Notes: generated by a model not told the origin, from the letters alone. A DNA stretch of 47,519 nucleotides from Myxococcales bacterium (GCA_012514535.1 JAAZAA010000365.1:1-47519), one strand, 5' to 3'; counted from the stretch's first letter, positions 9,362 through 18,126 are shown. Program-made: numbers and translations.

Positions 9362-11038
9362 ATGATCGAGCTTCCCTCCGGACGCATGAGCGGCGCGCCC
9401 CTGCGCGCGGTCCTCACGGCGATGCGCCACACTCCCGCGAGACACCTCATCGCCAAGGTGTTTCGCGCGCAGCTCGGCATCGACGCCCTGTCGGCGTTCC
9501 CGGCGGAGATGTGCGCTCCCCTCCCCCAGAGCTTCTGGCCGCTCCAGGCGCGCCCGGACCACGGCCGCCCATCGCGGGACCTGCCGCTGCCGCGCAACGA
9601 CGAGGCGGTCGGAACCCGTGCACTGGCGGAGGCTTTCGCGGCGGGACGCACGACTCCCGTGCAGCTCACGGAGCGCGTCATCGAGACGATCGGTCGGCTC
9701 GACGAGCGGACCCCGAGCGCCAACCCCTTCTACGCGCTCCGCGAGGCAGAGGCCCTCGAGGACGCCCGCGCCAGTGATCTGCGACACAAGTCGGGGCGCA
9801 GCCTCGGTCCCCTCGATGGCGTGATCGTGCCCATCAAGGAGGAGGTCGATGTGATGGGTCTGCCGACGAAGCTCGGCACCCGGTGGCTCCCGGCCCGCCC
9901 CGCGCAGCGGGATTCCCTGGCCGTCGCCCGCTTGCGCGCCGCTGGCGCCCTGATCCTGGGCAACACGGTGATGACCGAGTACGGCATGTCCCCCCTCGGG
10001 GCGAACCCGTTCCGGGCCATGCCGCGCAACGTCTTCGATCCGGGGCGGCTCCCCGGGGGCAGCTCGACGGGCTCCGCCGTCGCGGTCGCCTTGGGGCTCG
10101 GTCCCGTGGCGCTGGGCGCCGACGGGGGTGGATCCATCCGCATCCCCGCCGCCTACAACGGCCTGTTCGGTCTCAAGCCCACCTATGGTCGCATCCCGCT
10201 GATCGGGCACGGCGCCGTGGCGGGCAGCAGCGTGATCCACCTGGGTCCGATCGCCTCGAGCGCGGAGGACCTCGCGGTGTTCCTCGAGGCCACCGCTGGC
10301 CCCGATCCTTCGGATCCCACGTCCTTCGCCCAGCCCCCCCTGGCCGCTGGCGAGTTCACCAGCGCTCTGCGCCGCGGCGTCGAGGGACTTCGCATCGGCG
10401 TCGACGAGGAGCAGTGGGACCGAACCCCCGCAGCGCTGACCCGCCCCGCCCGCGATGCTCTGGAGGCCCTGCGCCGCGACGGCGCCGAGCTCGTCCCCGT
10501 GCGCTCGCGCCTGGCGATGCACGCCGCGGCGATCGGTTATCTGACCATCGGCCTGGAGGCGTTCGCGGCGCTGCGGGAGGAGCGCAGCCACCTGGACGAT
10601 CTCACTCTCGACCTGCAGCTCACGCTCTTGGGCCTGGGGACGTTCCGCCCCGACGACTACGTGATCGCTCAGCGGCTCCGGGGCGAGCTCCGCCGGGAAA
10701 TCGCGGCGCTGCTGACGGACGTGGACGTCCTGGCCCTCCCCAGCACCGGGAACCTGCCGCCGCCGATCACGGACGCGGAGGCCCGCTCCGGCTTCGTCGA
10801 TCCCGTGGCTCTCGACGAGATCAGCCGCTACGCCTACGTCGGCAACCTGACGGGCATCCCCGCGGGCACCGCCCCCGTCGGCTTCGTCGATGGGCTCCCC
10901 GTGGGGCTCCAGATCCTCGGCGACGCCTGGGACGAGGCGTGCGTCCTCCAGGTGCTCGCGCACCTCGAGCGTGCCGGCGTCGCGAGCGTCCGCCGCCCCC
11001 CCGGATACGTCGATCCGCTGGGCAAGGCCGTCGGCTGA
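9362..11038 (+). CDS. Amidase-signature family hydrolase
   Basis: A 558-residue enzyme of the amidase-signature family, which hydrolyses amide bonds with a Ser-cisSer-Lys triad. The Lys lies in DGVIVPIKEEVDVMG. The Gly/Ser-rich signature is GGSSTGSAVAVALG followed by GADGGGSIRIPAAYNGLFGLKPTYGRIP, supplying both serines. The N-terminal ~75 residues are an extra segment before the core; the total is somewhat long for the family. Substrate is not predictable from sequence. It is not GatA, since no GatB or GatC is nearby. The first ATG is chosen because a promoter-like box sits 6 bases upstream; a second ATG at 9386 is possible. Confidence 0.92.
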   Translation: MIELPSGRMSGAPLRAVLTAMRHTPARHLIAKVFRAQLGIDALSAFPAEMCAPLPQSFWPLQARPDHGRPSRDLPLPRNDEAVGTRALAEAFAAGRTTPVQLTERVIETIGRLDERTPSANPFYALREAEALEDARASDLRHKSGRSLGPLDGVIVPIKEEVDVMGLPTKLGTRWLPARPAQRDSLAVARLRAAGALILGNTVMTEYGMSPLGANPFRAMPRNVFDPGRLPGGSSTGSAVAVALGLGPVALGADGGGSIRIPAAYNGLFGLKPTYGRIPLIGHGAVAGSSVIHLGPIASSAEDLAVFLEATAGPDPSDPTSFAQPPLAAGEFTSALRRGVEGLRIGVDEEQWDRTPAALTRPARDALEALRRDGAELVPVRSRLAMHAAAIGYLTIGLEAFAALREERSHLDDLTLDLQLTLLGLGTFRPDDYVIAQRLRGELRREIAALLTDVDVLALPSTGNLPPPITDAEARSGFVDPVALDEISRYAYVGNLTGIPAGTAPVGFVDGLPVGLQILGDAWDEACVLQVLAHLERAGVASVRRPPGYVDPLGKAVG

Positions 11039-11059
11039 GCCGTCCCGTGGCCCCGCGAT

Positions 11060-11086
11060 CGAGGCGCTCGTTTCGCGAGCGCCTCG
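11060..11086. terminator. Inverted repeat between convergent genes
   Basis: CGAGGCGCTCG and CGAGCGCCTCG form a perfect 11-base-pair stem with loop TTTCG, 20 bases after the amidase stop and before the stop of the convergent small gene. It lacks a U-tract and is probably a bidirectional stop. Confidence 0.55.
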
Positions 11087-11138
11087 CGCCGATCACGTCT
11101 CGGCGATGTGGCGCCCGCAGAACGGCCCGCTCGTGGGC

Positions 11139-11450
11139 TCAGACCTCTCCCGCCTCGGCCTTGCCGATCCACTTCCGGATCTCGCCCTCGATCACCGAGA
11201 GGGCCTTGCCCTGGAACGGCTTGAGCATGAAGGGGACCGCCAGCTCCATCTCGAAGGCGTCGTCCTTCACCTCGACGCCGCCGGACAGGCTCATCCCCTT
11301 CACGCTGAAGGAGATCTCCGCCTTGTCGTCGGTCACCCAGCGGGAGCTCGGCTTGTAGTCGGAGAAGCGCTCGCCGTAGCTCTTGAACGCCGCGTCAGCG
11401 ACCTTGCGTGCTTTCTCGCGTCCGAGGGAATGGGGAACCCTGTGCTTCAT
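11139..11450 (-). CDS. Polyhydroxyalkanoic acid system family protein (PHA_gran_rgn-like)
   Basis: A 103-residue cytosolic protein. Its N-terminus VPHSLGREKARKVADAAFKSYGE matches the start of the small family often annotated as polyhydroxyalkanoic acid system protein. The rest is a two-layer beta fold, KAEISFSVKGMSLSGGVEVK and ELAVPFMLKPFQGKALSVIEGEIRKWI, as in that family. The role is poorly understood even in PHA producers, and no PHA gene is nearby. The start is the Met that follows a good Shine-Dalgarno (AGGAAAG, about 7 bases upstream); the longer frame upstream is Ser/Pro-rich noise. Confidence 0.75.
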   Translation of the reverse strand: MKHRVPHSLGREKARKVADAAFKSYGERFSDYKPSSRWVTDDKAEISFSVKGMSLSGGVEVKDDAFEMELAVPFMLKPFQGKALSVIEGEIRKWIGKAEAGEV

Positions 11451-11527
11451 CGTATCTTTCCTATCTGCTCGTTCGAAAGTGCGTGGATCTGTAGCGGACG
11501 GCGACGAGGATGGAAAGCCGAGCGTCG

Positions 11528-12499
11528 TCAATTCCGCGCCTCACGGGGGGAAACGGCCAGGTCCACCACCAACCCGTAGTGGTCCGACGGCCAAATTCGC
11601 TCGACCTTGCCTCCGCCGCCCGCTTCGCCGCCCTCCACGACGCGCTCCCGTGCCTTCATGAACGCGCGGCGCGCCTCGAGAGGCTCTCCCCGGAGGCGCT
11701 CGTCGGGCCCCCGCACGAACACGTAGTCGATGCGGCGCGGCGGCTCGTTGGAGCGTGCGGCGAAGCCGTTCGCTCGCTCGAAGGTGTAACCGGGGCCGCC
11801 GTCGCCCGCCCAGATCCACGCGTCAGCGAAGTGCACGCTCTTGCCCTCGAGGGTGTGCAGACCGCGCAGATAGCGGATCTCGTCGGCGTCCGGCTCCGCG
11901 TTGAAGTCGCCCAGGAGCACGGGAGGCAGCACGTCGTCGGCGGGCGTCTCCGTCGATGGGTGCAGCGCCTCGATGTGCTCGGCGATGGCCTGTACCTGAC
12001 GCAGGCGCACTGCGCCGTGGTGCCACTTCCAGTTGAGGTGGGTCACGAAGGTGGGCAGTCGTCCGCCCGGGGTGTCGAGCAGGGCATACAGCAGGCTGCG
12101 CGTCTCTCCGCTCTCTTCGCCCGGCAAGGCGTAGCCGCGCACGTCGAGGAGGGGAAAGCGGCTCATCAGGCCGTTCCCCATCACCAGCCCGCCCCCGTAG
12201 GATTTCGCCGCGACGAAGGCGAGGGACTGGGGTGCGCCTCCCGCTGCCCGCAGCGCGCCCTCGATCTCCGTGAGCTGGTCGTCCTGGGCGGTCCACGACC
12301 AGGCGGGCCCAGGCCCGGCAGAGGAGACGGCCCCGGGCAGAGCGCCGGGGTCTCCGTCGGGGACGAGCCGCAGCAGCTCCTGGAACCCCACCAGATCCGG
12401 CGCGTGCTCCCCGAGCTCCTCGCAGATCGACGCGCGGCGCTCCAACCAGGGGCCGCTCTTGTTCCACAGGTTCAGGGTCACCAGTCGCAGGGTCTTCAC
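11528..12499 (-). CDS. Endonuclease/exonuclease/phosphatase (EEP) family protein
   Basis: A 323-residue member of the EEP fold, which cleaves phosphodiesters in nucleic acids or phosphates of lipids and inositols. Visible motifs run in the usual order: LRLVTLNLWNKSG (metal-binding Asn), PDLVGFQELL (Glu), VTHLNWKWHHGAVRLRQVQ (His), VLLGDFNAEPD (Asp/Asn), RIDYVFVRG and SDHYGLVVDL (catalytic Asp-His). No signal peptide is evident, so it is probably cytosolic. Substrate cannot be assigned. The start is GTG, preceded by TATCCC ending 6 bases before it and divergent from the ROK kinase gene. Confidence 0.9.
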   Translation of the reverse strand: MKTLRLVTLNLWNKSGPWLERRASICEELGEHAPDLVGFQELLRLVPDGDPGALPGAVSSAGPGPAWSWTAQDDQLTEIEGALRAAGGAPQSLAFVAAKSYGGGLVMGNGLMSRFPLLDVRGYALPGEESGETRSLLYALLDTPGGRLPTFVTHLNWKWHHGAVRLRQVQAIAEHIEALHPSTETPADDVLPPVLLGDFNAEPDADEIRYLRGLHTLEGKSVHFADAWIWAGDGGPGYTFERANGFAARSNEPPRRIDYVFVRGPDERLRGEPLEARRAFMKARERVVEGGEAGGGGKVERIWPSDHYGLVVDLAVSPREARN

Positions 12500-12505
12500 C
12501 CCCCA

Positions 12506-12511
12506 GGGATA
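12506..12511 (-). promoter_or_regulatory. Putative -10 box for the EEP gene
   Basis: TATCCC on the minus strand ends 6 bases before the GTG start, the same spacing as for glgP and the amidase. This is a weak match to TAnnnT. Confidence 0.3.
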
Positions 12512-12583
12512 CCCGACCCGCGGCGCGGCTCAAGGAGGCCACGCGCTCCCGAGCTGCTTTCGGCGACCTCGGGCCGCCCCCGC

Positions 12584-12614
12584 TTGACAGCGTCCGCGCG
12601 GCAGGGATTAGTTG
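12584..12614 (+). promoter_or_regulatory. Putative promoter for the ROK kinase gene
   Basis: A perfect TTGACA (12584-12589) is followed, 18-19 bases on, by the AT-rich hexamer TTAGTT or TAGTTG (12608-12614). Only 8-9 bases separate it from the ATG and no Shine-Dalgarno is present, which suggests a leaderless transcript. Confidence 0.55.
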
Positions 12615-12622
12615 GCCCCGCC

Positions 12623-13501
12623 ATGATTGGAGTCGACTTCGGGGGCACAGGTATCAAGGCGGGCATCGTCGAGGACGGCCGCGTCGTTCGCTCCGTGTCC
12701 ACGCCGACGCCCCGAGGAGCTGCTCCCGAGGTCGTCCTGGACACGATCGCGCGGACCGTGCTCGAGCTCGATCCTGCGCCGCGCAGCGTCGGCGTCGCGA
12801 TCCCCGGGGAGGTCGATCCCACGGGGCGCTGCTGGGGGCTCCCGAACGTGCCCGGCTTCAAGGGCGTCCAGCTCGGGAAGGGGCTGAGCGATCGCCTGCG
12901 CTGCCCTGTGGCCGTCGAGAACGACGCCACGACGGCGGCGCTCGGCGAGTACCTGTACGGCCACGGCACCCGCTATCCGTCGTTCCTCATGATCACCCTC
13001 GGCACCGGCATCGGCGGCGGCCTGGTGATCGGCGGGCAGCTGTACCCGGGCTCCAACGGCTTCGCGGGCGAGATCGGGCACATCAACATCGATCCCAGCC
13101 CGGAGGCCCCCCAGTGCGGCTGCGGCAAGGCCGGCTGCATGGAGACCTACGCGGGCACGGCGGCCCTGCTGCGCAAATACGCCGAGCTCGGCGGACAAGC
13201 CACGGAGATCCGTGAGATCGCGGACGCCGCCCGGCGCGGCGAGGCCGCGGGCGCGCAGACGTTCGAGATGATGGGCGAGGCCCTCGGTCGCGGGCTGGCC
13301 ACGATCCAGAACGTGCTCGATCTCAACGCGCTCATTTTCTCGGGCGGGATCTCGTCGTCCTTCGATCTCATCGAGCCCTCCCTGCGCACGGCCCTGCGTC
13401 GACACAGCTTCGCGGAGCCGCCCGCCGAGGTACCTCTGGTCGTCAGCGAGCTCGGCCCCACCGCGGGCGTGGTGGGGGCCGCGCACCTGACGGAAATCTG
13501 A
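12623..13501 (+). CDS. ROK family sugar kinase (glucokinase-like)
   Basis: A 292-residue ROK protein, most likely phosphorylating glucose or another hexose with ATP. It has the N-terminal phosphate-binding loop GVDFGGTGIKAG (3-14), VENDATTAALGEY with catalytic Asp101, LGTGIGGGLVIGG, and the ROK zinc site GEIGHINID (His153) with CGCGKAGCMETY (Cys165, Cys167, Cys172). There is no N-terminal DNA-binding domain, so it is a kinase, not a ROK repressor. The ATG directly precedes the ATP loop; the longer upstream frame lies opposite the EEP gene and is discarded. A glucokinase would fit with glycogen phosphorylase elsewhere in the window, but they are not linked. Confidence 0.93.
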   Translation: MIGVDFGGTGIKAGIVEDGRVVRSVSTPTPRGAAPEVVLDTIARTVLELDPAPRSVGVAIPGEVDPTGRCWGLPNVPGFKGVQLGKGLSDRLRCPVAVENDATTAALGEYLYGHGTRYPSFLMITLGTGIGGGLVIGGQLYPGSNGFAGEIGHINIDPSPEAPQCGCGKAGCMETYAGTAALLRKYAELGGQATEIREIADAARRGEAAGAQTFEMMGEALGRGLATIQNVLDLNALIFSGGISSSFDLIEPSLRTALRRHSFAEPPAEVPLVVSELGPTAGVVGAAHLTEI

Positions 13502-13523
13502 CGCCTCCAGCGTCGCGGTCCGC

Positions 13524-13544
13524 CGTGCCGTGCCCCACGGCGCG
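13524..13544. terminator. Hairpin between convergent ROK and ferredoxin genes
   Basis: CGTGCCGTG pairs with CACGGCGCG (9 pairs, one G-U, loop CCC) 23 bases after the ROK stop. No U-tract follows. Confidence 0.45.
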
Positions 13545-13686
13545 CGGACTCGCCGTATCGTCCCCACCGCCACATCCCGCTGCGGCTCGCTCCCGCTGCA
13601 CCTCGATCCCGCCACGGCTCGGGGCCGCGGCGCGGCAAACGGCGACGGAGGGCCCAATCCTCTGCCGTCCCGGCGGCGCGGCGCTC

Positions 13687-13992
13687 TCAGGGCAAGACGG
13701 GGCGGATGTGGATGTAGCCGTCCCCGGGGCGGACCTGCGCCTGACAGGCCAAGCGTCCGTTGCTCGGCCCACCGAGGAGGTCCAGCAGCTCCTGCTCCTC
13801 GCCGTTCGGCTCCTCGAGGTACTCCCCGCCGCTGACGACCTCGATGTGACAGGTACCGCAGGTCGCGGAGCGGCAGGAGAAGGCCACCGGGGCCAATACC
13901 CGATCGCAGATGTCGAGGAGGTCCCCTCCCTCCGGGACCTCGACGAGTTTGTCTCCGCCGAGCCCGGCACCTTCGAACTCGATGGTGGGCAT
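13687..13992 (-). CDS. 2Fe-2S plant-type ferredoxin
   Basis: A 101-residue electron carrier. The cluster ligands are in SCRSATCGTCHIEV (Cys40, Cys45, Cys48) with the fourth in LACQ (Cys83): the C-x4-C-x2-C-x(n)-C pattern of plant/vertebrate-type ferredoxins. The loop before the fourth Cys is acidic (EEPNGEEQELLDLL), which is typical of partner docking. Partner unknown; the nearest oxygenase is the Rieske protein 3 kb away. The Met start is chosen because the fold begins at its third residue and TAAGCC lies 8 bases upstream. It is divergent from the SLC13 transporter. Confidence 0.93.
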   Translation of the reverse strand: MPTIEFEGAGLGGDKLVEVPEGGDLLDICDRVLAPVAFSCRSATCGTCHIEVVSGGEYLEEPNGEEQELLDLLGGPSNGRLACQAQVRPGDGYIHIRPVLP

Positions 13993-14000
13993 GCAGGTCA

Positions 14001-14029
14001 GGCTTAGGTCGAGTCGGCGCCCCTCGCAA
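14001..14029 (-). promoter_or_regulatory. Putative promoter for the ferredoxin gene
   Basis: On the minus strand, TTGCGA (14029-14024), a 17-base spacer and TAAGCC (14006-14001), which ends 8 bases before the ATG. No Shine-Dalgarno is visible. Confidence 0.5.
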
Positions 14030-14088
14030 CGTCGACATCCAGCGATCGGGGGCCTTCGCGATCCCGCACATCCGCGATACAGGGACTC

Positions 14089-15468
14089 ATGCGTCAGGCA
14101 GCGGGCATCTCCCTGGGCGCGGCGGGTGCCCTCCTCGTGGGCGTCGGTTGCGCCCTCGGTGGGCTCCCCGGGCCAGCCTGCTGGACCGCGGCGGTCACCG
14201 CGCTCTGCGCCACCTGGTGGATCCTCGAGCCGGTGCCCATCCCGGCGACGTCCCTGGTGCCCTTCGTGGTCTTCCCCCTCACCGGGGTGCTCGATCATCA
14301 GCAGGTGGCCCAGGCCTACGGCCACACCCTGATCCTGCTCCTCCTCGGGGGCTTCATCCTCTCGACGGCCATGGAGCGCAGCGGCGCGCATCGGCGGCTC
14401 GCGCTCGGCCTGGCCCGCCTCCTCCAGGACCGCTCGGGCAACATGACGCCGCGGCGGCTGGTGCTCGGCTTCATGCTCGCCACCGCCCTCGCCAGCATGT
14501 GGATCTCCAACTCGGCGACGACCCTCGCCTTCGTGCCGATCGCCCTGGCTGCCCTCCAGCGCAACGAGGATCCCGCCACGAACGCGGCGGTGCTGCTCGG
14601 GATCTGTTACGCCGCGAGCATCGGCGGCATGGGCACCCCGATCGGGACGCCCCCGAACCTGCTGTTCATGGCCGCCCACGGCGAAGTGACGGGTCAGCAC
14701 TGGTCCTTCCTCGGCTGGATGCGGATCGGCGTGCCCGTGGTCGCGGTGATGATCCCCGTGGCGTTCTGGCTGCTCACTCGCCGTCTGCCCTCCACGCCGT
14801 TGCCTAGCATCGAGGTCCCTGGCCCCTGGACGATCGCCGAGCGCCGCGTGCTCATCGTCTTTGCCGTCGCGGCGTGCGCCTGGGTGACCCGCACGACGCC
14901 CTGGGGCGGGTGGCAGGGACTCCTCGGCGTGGACACGACCGGAGACGCGACGGTCGCCCTCGGCGCCGCCCTGGCCCTGTTCCTCGTCCCGGACGGCCGC
15001 GGACAGCAGCTGCTCGATTGGAAGACGGCCCAGCGCATCCCCTGGGGCATCCTCCTGTTGTTCGGCGGTGGCTTGGCGTTGGCTCGTGCCTTCGGGACTT
15101 CGGGGCTCTCCGCGACGATCGGCGCGCAGCTGAGCGTCCTCGCCCACATCCCCCCGCTCCCGATGATCCTCGGCGTCTGCCTGGGCGTCACGTTCCTCAC
15201 GGAGGTCACCAGCAACACGGCCACCGCGGCCCTGCTCATGCCGCTGCTCGCCGCAGCCGCGATCAGCGCCGGCATCGAGCCAGCCCTGCTGATGCTCCCC
15301 GCGGCCCTCAGCGGGAGCAGCGCCTTCATGTTGCCCGTGGCCACGGCGCCCAACGCGATCGTGTTCGGCACCGGGCGCATCACCACCGCCCAAATGGCGC
15401 GCGCGGGGCTCGCCCTGAACCTGCTCGGCGTCCCCGTCATCTCTTTGATCTGCTGGCTCTTGCTGTGA
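14089..15468 (+). CDS. SLC13/DASS-family anion (dicarboxylate/sulfate-type) transporter
   Basis: A 459-residue inner-membrane transporter with about 11-12 hydrophobic segments. The two signature Ser-Asn-Thr-type motifs that bind Na+ and the carboxylate in this family are present: WISNSATTLAFVPIALA in the first half and TSNTATAALLMPLLAA in the second, each followed by GTPIGTPPN-like or LPVATAPNAIVFG-like loops. This fits uptake of C4-dicarboxylates or related anions driven by Na+. Exact substrate is not predictable. The ATG is 96 bases from the divergent ferredoxin start. There is a weak GGGA Shine-Dalgarno and a GATACA box 9 bases upstream. Confidence 0.92.
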   Translation: MRQAAGISLGAAGALLVGVGCALGGLPGPACWTAAVTALCATWWILEPVPIPATSLVPFVVFPLTGVLDHQQVAQAYGHTLILLLLGGFILSTAMERSGAHRRLALGLARLLQDRSGNMTPRRLVLGFMLATALASMWISNSATTLAFVPIALAALQRNEDPATNAAVLLGICYAASIGGMGTPIGTPPNLLFMAAHGEVTGQHWSFLGWMRIGVPVVAVMIPVAFWLLTRRLPSTPLPSIEVPGPWTIAERRVLIVFAVAACAWVTRTTPWGGWQGLLGVDTTGDATVALGAALALFLVPDGRGQQLLDWKTAQRIPWGILLLFGGGLALARAFGTSGLSATIGAQLSVLAHIPPLPMILGVCLGVTFLTEVTSNTATAALLMPLLAAAAISAGIEPALLMLPAALSGSSAFMLPVATAPNAIVFGTGRITTAQMARAGLALNLLGVPVISLICWLLL

Positions 15469-15498
15469 GCCAGCGAGGCGACGCCCCGGCGCGCTCGC

Positions 15499-15948
15499 TC
15501 AGAAGGTCCGCGCCGTGTCCACGAGCACCGTCACCGGGCCCGAGTTGACCAGCTCCACCTCCATGTGAGTCCGGAACCGCCCGGTCTCCACCGTTAGCCC
15601 CCGTTCCCGGCAGGCTTCGCAGAACAGCTCGAAGAGCCGCTCCGCGCCGCCCGGCTCCATGGCCCCGCCAAAGCTCGGTCGCTTGCCCTTGCGCACGTCC
15701 CCGAAGAGCGTGAACTGCGACACGGCGAGCAGCGCCCCACCGACGTCGAGGACCGAGAGGTTCATCTTGCCCGCGTCGTCCTCGAAGATGCGCAGGCCCG
15801 TCACCTTGTCCGCGAGGGTGCGGGCCGCCGCGTCGTCGTCGTCTCGCCCCACGCCGACGAGCACGCAGAGGCCGCGATCGATGGCTCCGACCACCTCGCC
15901 CTCCACCGTGACCCGGGCGCGGGTCACTCTCTGCACGACGGCTCGCAT
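15499..15948 (-). CDS. dtd: D-aminoacyl-tRNA deacylase
   Basis: A 149-residue housekeeping enzyme that removes D-amino acids (and Gly) mischarged on tRNA. It is full length. It starts [17 protein letters not shown] as in the family, carries the active-site motif [13 protein letters not shown] and ends with the second motif [11 protein letters not shown], a slight variant of the usual NxGPVT. A Shine-Dalgarno GAGGAG lies 5-6 bases before the ATG. It is followed on the minus strand by nothing coupled, and converges with the transporter gene, 30 bases apart. Confidence 0.96.
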   Translation of the reverse strand: MRAVVQRVTRARVTVEGEVVGAIDRGLCVLVGVGRDDDDAAARTLADKVTGLRIFEDDAGKMNLSVLDVGGALLAVSQFTLFGDVRKGKRPSFGGAMEPGGAERLFELFCEACRERGLTVETGRFRTHMEVELVNSGPVTVLVDTARTF

Positions 15949-15982
15949 CGAAACTCCTCAGGCGCTCGATTGACGCGCTCAC

Positions 15983-16014
15983 CGCCAGTCGACGCCGCTC
16001 GTGGGTCGACGGCG
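15983..16014. terminator. Hairpin after the DUF420 gene
   Basis: CGCC-A-GTCGAC pairs with GTCGACGGCG (10 pairs, one bulged A, 11-base loop) just downstream of the DUF420 stop on the minus strand and upstream of dtd. No U-tract. Confidence 0.35.
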
Positions 16015-16025
16015 CTCACAGCGGA

Positions 16026-16631
16026 TCAGAGGTGGTAGAGCATCCAGTAGAGGGCCACGCCGCTGAATGAGACGTACAGCCAGATGGGCAACGTGATGCG
16101 CGCGATCTTGCGATGGGCGCTGATCCGTGACGTCCAGCCGCGATAGATCGTGAGCAGCGCCAGCGGCACGACCGCGGCGGCCAGGACGATGTGCGGGATG
16201 AGCAACGCGAAGTAGACCGTCCGGATCCAGCCCACCCCCGTGAACGCCACCGAGCCGACGCGGGCGTGGTGCAGGAGATACGAGAGCAGGAACATGCAGG
16301 ACAGCCCGAAGGCCGCCAACATCGCGCGGCGGTGGGCCGCCACGTTCCCGCGCCGGATGAACGCGAACCCGGTGAGCAGGCACACGGACGCCGAAGCGTT
16401 GAGGCAGGCGTTCAACGTCGCCAGCACGCTGGGGCCGCTCGCCGTGCCCTGGCTGGGCAGCAGGTAGATGACCACCGCCACCCCGAGGAAGACCACGCCG
16501 CTGAGGGCGAGGATCACCCAGCGAGCCTGCGCCGACTCGCTCGGTTCGTGACCGGCGTGGGTCGGGGACGTGGGCTCGGGGACAGCGCGAGGCGGCGAGA
16601 CCTCGGGAACGGAAGAGCCGGAGTTCGTCAT
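16026..16631 (-). CDS. DUF420 (CtaM/YozB-like) membrane protein
   Basis: A 201-residue membrane protein. After a Pro/Ser-rich N-terminus (1-35) come about five hydrophobic helices. Conserved-looking His residues sit in AHRRAMLAAFGLSCMFLLSYLLHHARVG, IPHIVLAA and SAHRKIARITLPIWLYVSFSGVALYWMLYHL. This His-rich five-helix layout and the C-terminal W-x-Y-V-S-x-x-G motif match DUF420, a family linked to assembly of heme-copper oxidases (CtaM). No oxidase genes are in the window. The start Met is chosen because the upstream extension is Arg-rich noise; TAGAGC lies 11 bases before it. Confidence 0.85.
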   Translation of the reverse strand: MTNSGSSVPEVSPPRAVPEPTSPTHAGHEPSESAQARWVILALSGVVFLGVAVVIYLLPSQGTASGPSVLATLNACLNASASVCLLTGFAFIRRGNVAAHRRAMLAAFGLSCMFLLSYLLHHARVGSVAFTGVGWIRTVYFALLIPHIVLAAAVVPLALLTIYRGWTSRISAHRKIARITLPIWLYVSFSGVALYWMLYHL

Positions 16632-16729
16632 GGCACGCTGCGGCTCTAGCGCACGGAGCCCCCGGTCGAAAGGTGACGCAGGAGTTTTGTCGCGTCGGGC
16701 CCGGAGAGCGACGTGAAGATCTCCTGGGA

Positions 16730-17992
16730 TCAGACCTCGAGGTCCACCGCGTGCACCACGGGTTCGTCGGCGATCGACCGCGTCGCCCCGCCGCGGGTCG
16801 CTGCGGCGCCGCCGCCGTCGGTGTGTCGCGGCGTGCCCTGGTGAGCGCTCGCCGCTTGCTCCGCGCGCTCCGCGTCCCGGAGCAGCCGCCACACGCTGGG
16901 ACCGAGCACGTCGATCTCCGTGGAGACGAACTGTTCTCCCCCGAACCGCTCGATCGCCTCCGTCTGCTTCGCGAGTATGGCGGCGTCCTGGCCGAAGATT
17001 CGCCGCGCCACCGGCTCGAGCACCCGCCGCACCAGCGCGCCGGGCAGCGGTGTCCTGAAGCTCACCACCGCGAACATGATGGTGTGGAAATCCTCGACCG
17101 GCGTGCAGAAGCTGGTCACCACCAGGTGCGTGTCCTCCCCGAGGGCGTACTCCACTTGGGCCACCCCTGGCAGGAAGAACCGATCCCAGTGTCGGACGAT
17201 CCCGCCCCCGTGGGGGGCGAGGATCTTGGCCACCACCCCGGGCGGCTTCGGCTCTCCGAGATACTCCGCCTCCACGCGATCCCGGTACCGCCGCACCACC
17301 GCGCGGATCCGGTTCTTCTTTCCGCCTCGAAAGAGCCCGCGATGCAGATACCCCGTGTGGGGAACGTCGAGGGCGTTCTCGATGGCGGCGTGCAGGCTCG
17401 CTCGCACCTCGACTCGACGCACCACGTGTTCGTAGCGTGAGTCATCCAGTGCGGGCACCCGCAGCGGATCGCGCTCGGGGATCACGTCCGGCTCCGGACA
17501 CACCCACACGAAGCCATCTTGCTCCCGCGTCGCGTAGGAGTGCACCCGGTAGACCTTCTCGAGGGGGCTGCACAGGCCCGGGATGGCGCTGCAGCGCCCC
17601 TCCCCCGTGAAGCGCCAGCCGTGATAGCCGCATTCGAGCGTCCCCTCGCGGGTGACCCGACCGAGGGACAAGGGGACGTTGCGATGAGCACAGCGATCGA
17701 GGAGCGCGCTCGCTCGCCCCGTCCCGTCGCGGAAGAGGACGAGCGGGACCCCGGCCACCGTCATGGCCAAGGGCGCGGAGCGTCGTCCCAGCCGCTCGGG
17801 AAGAGAGCCGCCGCCCGCCACACCGTTCCCCACCTCGCCGCCCTCCAGCTCGTCGGAGCGACACGCCACGTACCACTCCCGCGTCAGCCGGACCACCGAG
17901 CGGTGCCCCCGCCCCTGGGGTGGTCCCAACACCGGCCCCGGCGCGACGGCCCGCTCCCCCGAACCCCGCACTCCTTCGTCCTCGAGAGACAT
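16730..17992 (-). CDS. Rieske non-heme iron oxygenase (ring-hydroxylating type)
   Basis: A 420-residue oxygenase. The Rieske 2Fe-2S ligands are CAHRNVPLS (Cys101, His103) and ECGYHGWRF (Cys121, His124). The mononuclear iron site is ENALDVPHTGYLHRG (His212, His217; Asp209 the bridging candidate). Overall layout resembles chlorophyllide-a oxygenase/vanillate-demethylase-like monooxygenases that act on large substrates. The C-terminal ~50 residues are a low-complexity Ala/Gly/Thr tail. Electrons would come from a reductase or ferredoxin; none is adjacent. The start at 17992 is preferred to the ATG at 18004 because a TATGCT box ends 7 bases before it. Divergent from the acyl-CoA dehydrogenase gene. 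Confidence 0.9.
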   Translation of the reverse strand: MSLEDEGVRGSGERAVAPGPVLGPPQGRGHRSVVRLTREWYVACRSDELEGGEVGNGVAGGGSLPERLGRRSAPLAMTVAGVPLVLFRDGTGRASALLDRCAHRNVPLSLGRVTREGTLECGYHGWRFTGEGRCSAIPGLCSPLEKVYRVHSYATREQDGFVWVCPEPDVIPERDPLRVPALDDSRYEHVVRRVEVRASLHAAIENALDVPHTGYLHRGLFRGGKKNRIRAVVRRYRDRVEAEYLGEPKPPGVVAKILAPHGGGIVRHWDRFFLPGVAQVEYALGEDTHLVVTSFCTPVEDFHTIMFAVVSFRTPLPGALVRRVLEPVARRIFGQDAAILAKQTEAIERFGGEQFVSTEIDVLGPSVWRLLRDAERAEQAASAHQGTPRHTDGGGAAATRGGATRSIADEPVVHAVDLEV

Positions 17993-17999
17993 GCCCGAC

Positions 18000-18005
18000 A
18001 GCATA
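18000..18005 (-). promoter_or_regulatory. Putative -10 box for the Rieske oxygenase gene
   Basis: TATGCT on the minus strand ends 7 bases before the ATG at 17992, fitting the leaderless layout seen at other genes here. A TTCGAC lies 19 bases upstream of it. Confidence 0.4.
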
Positions 18006-18047
18006 GCTCGCGCGGGTCGGGGTCGTCGAAGACCGGGGGTGATCTCT

Positions 18048-18076
18048 TTGCCGACGGACGGCCGACGACGTACCCT
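18048..18076 (+). promoter_or_regulatory. Putative promoter for the acyl-CoA dehydrogenase operon
   Basis: TTGCCG (18048-18053), a 17-base spacer and TACCCT (18071-18076). Transcription would start near 18083, giving a ~44-base leader with a Shine-Dalgarno. It shares the TTGCC and TAnnCT elements with the aroG leader promoter. Confidence 0.5.
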
Positions 18077-18126
18077 GGCACTCATCATCCCCGCCCATCA
18101 TCCCCCCATCAGCCGTGGAGAATGTC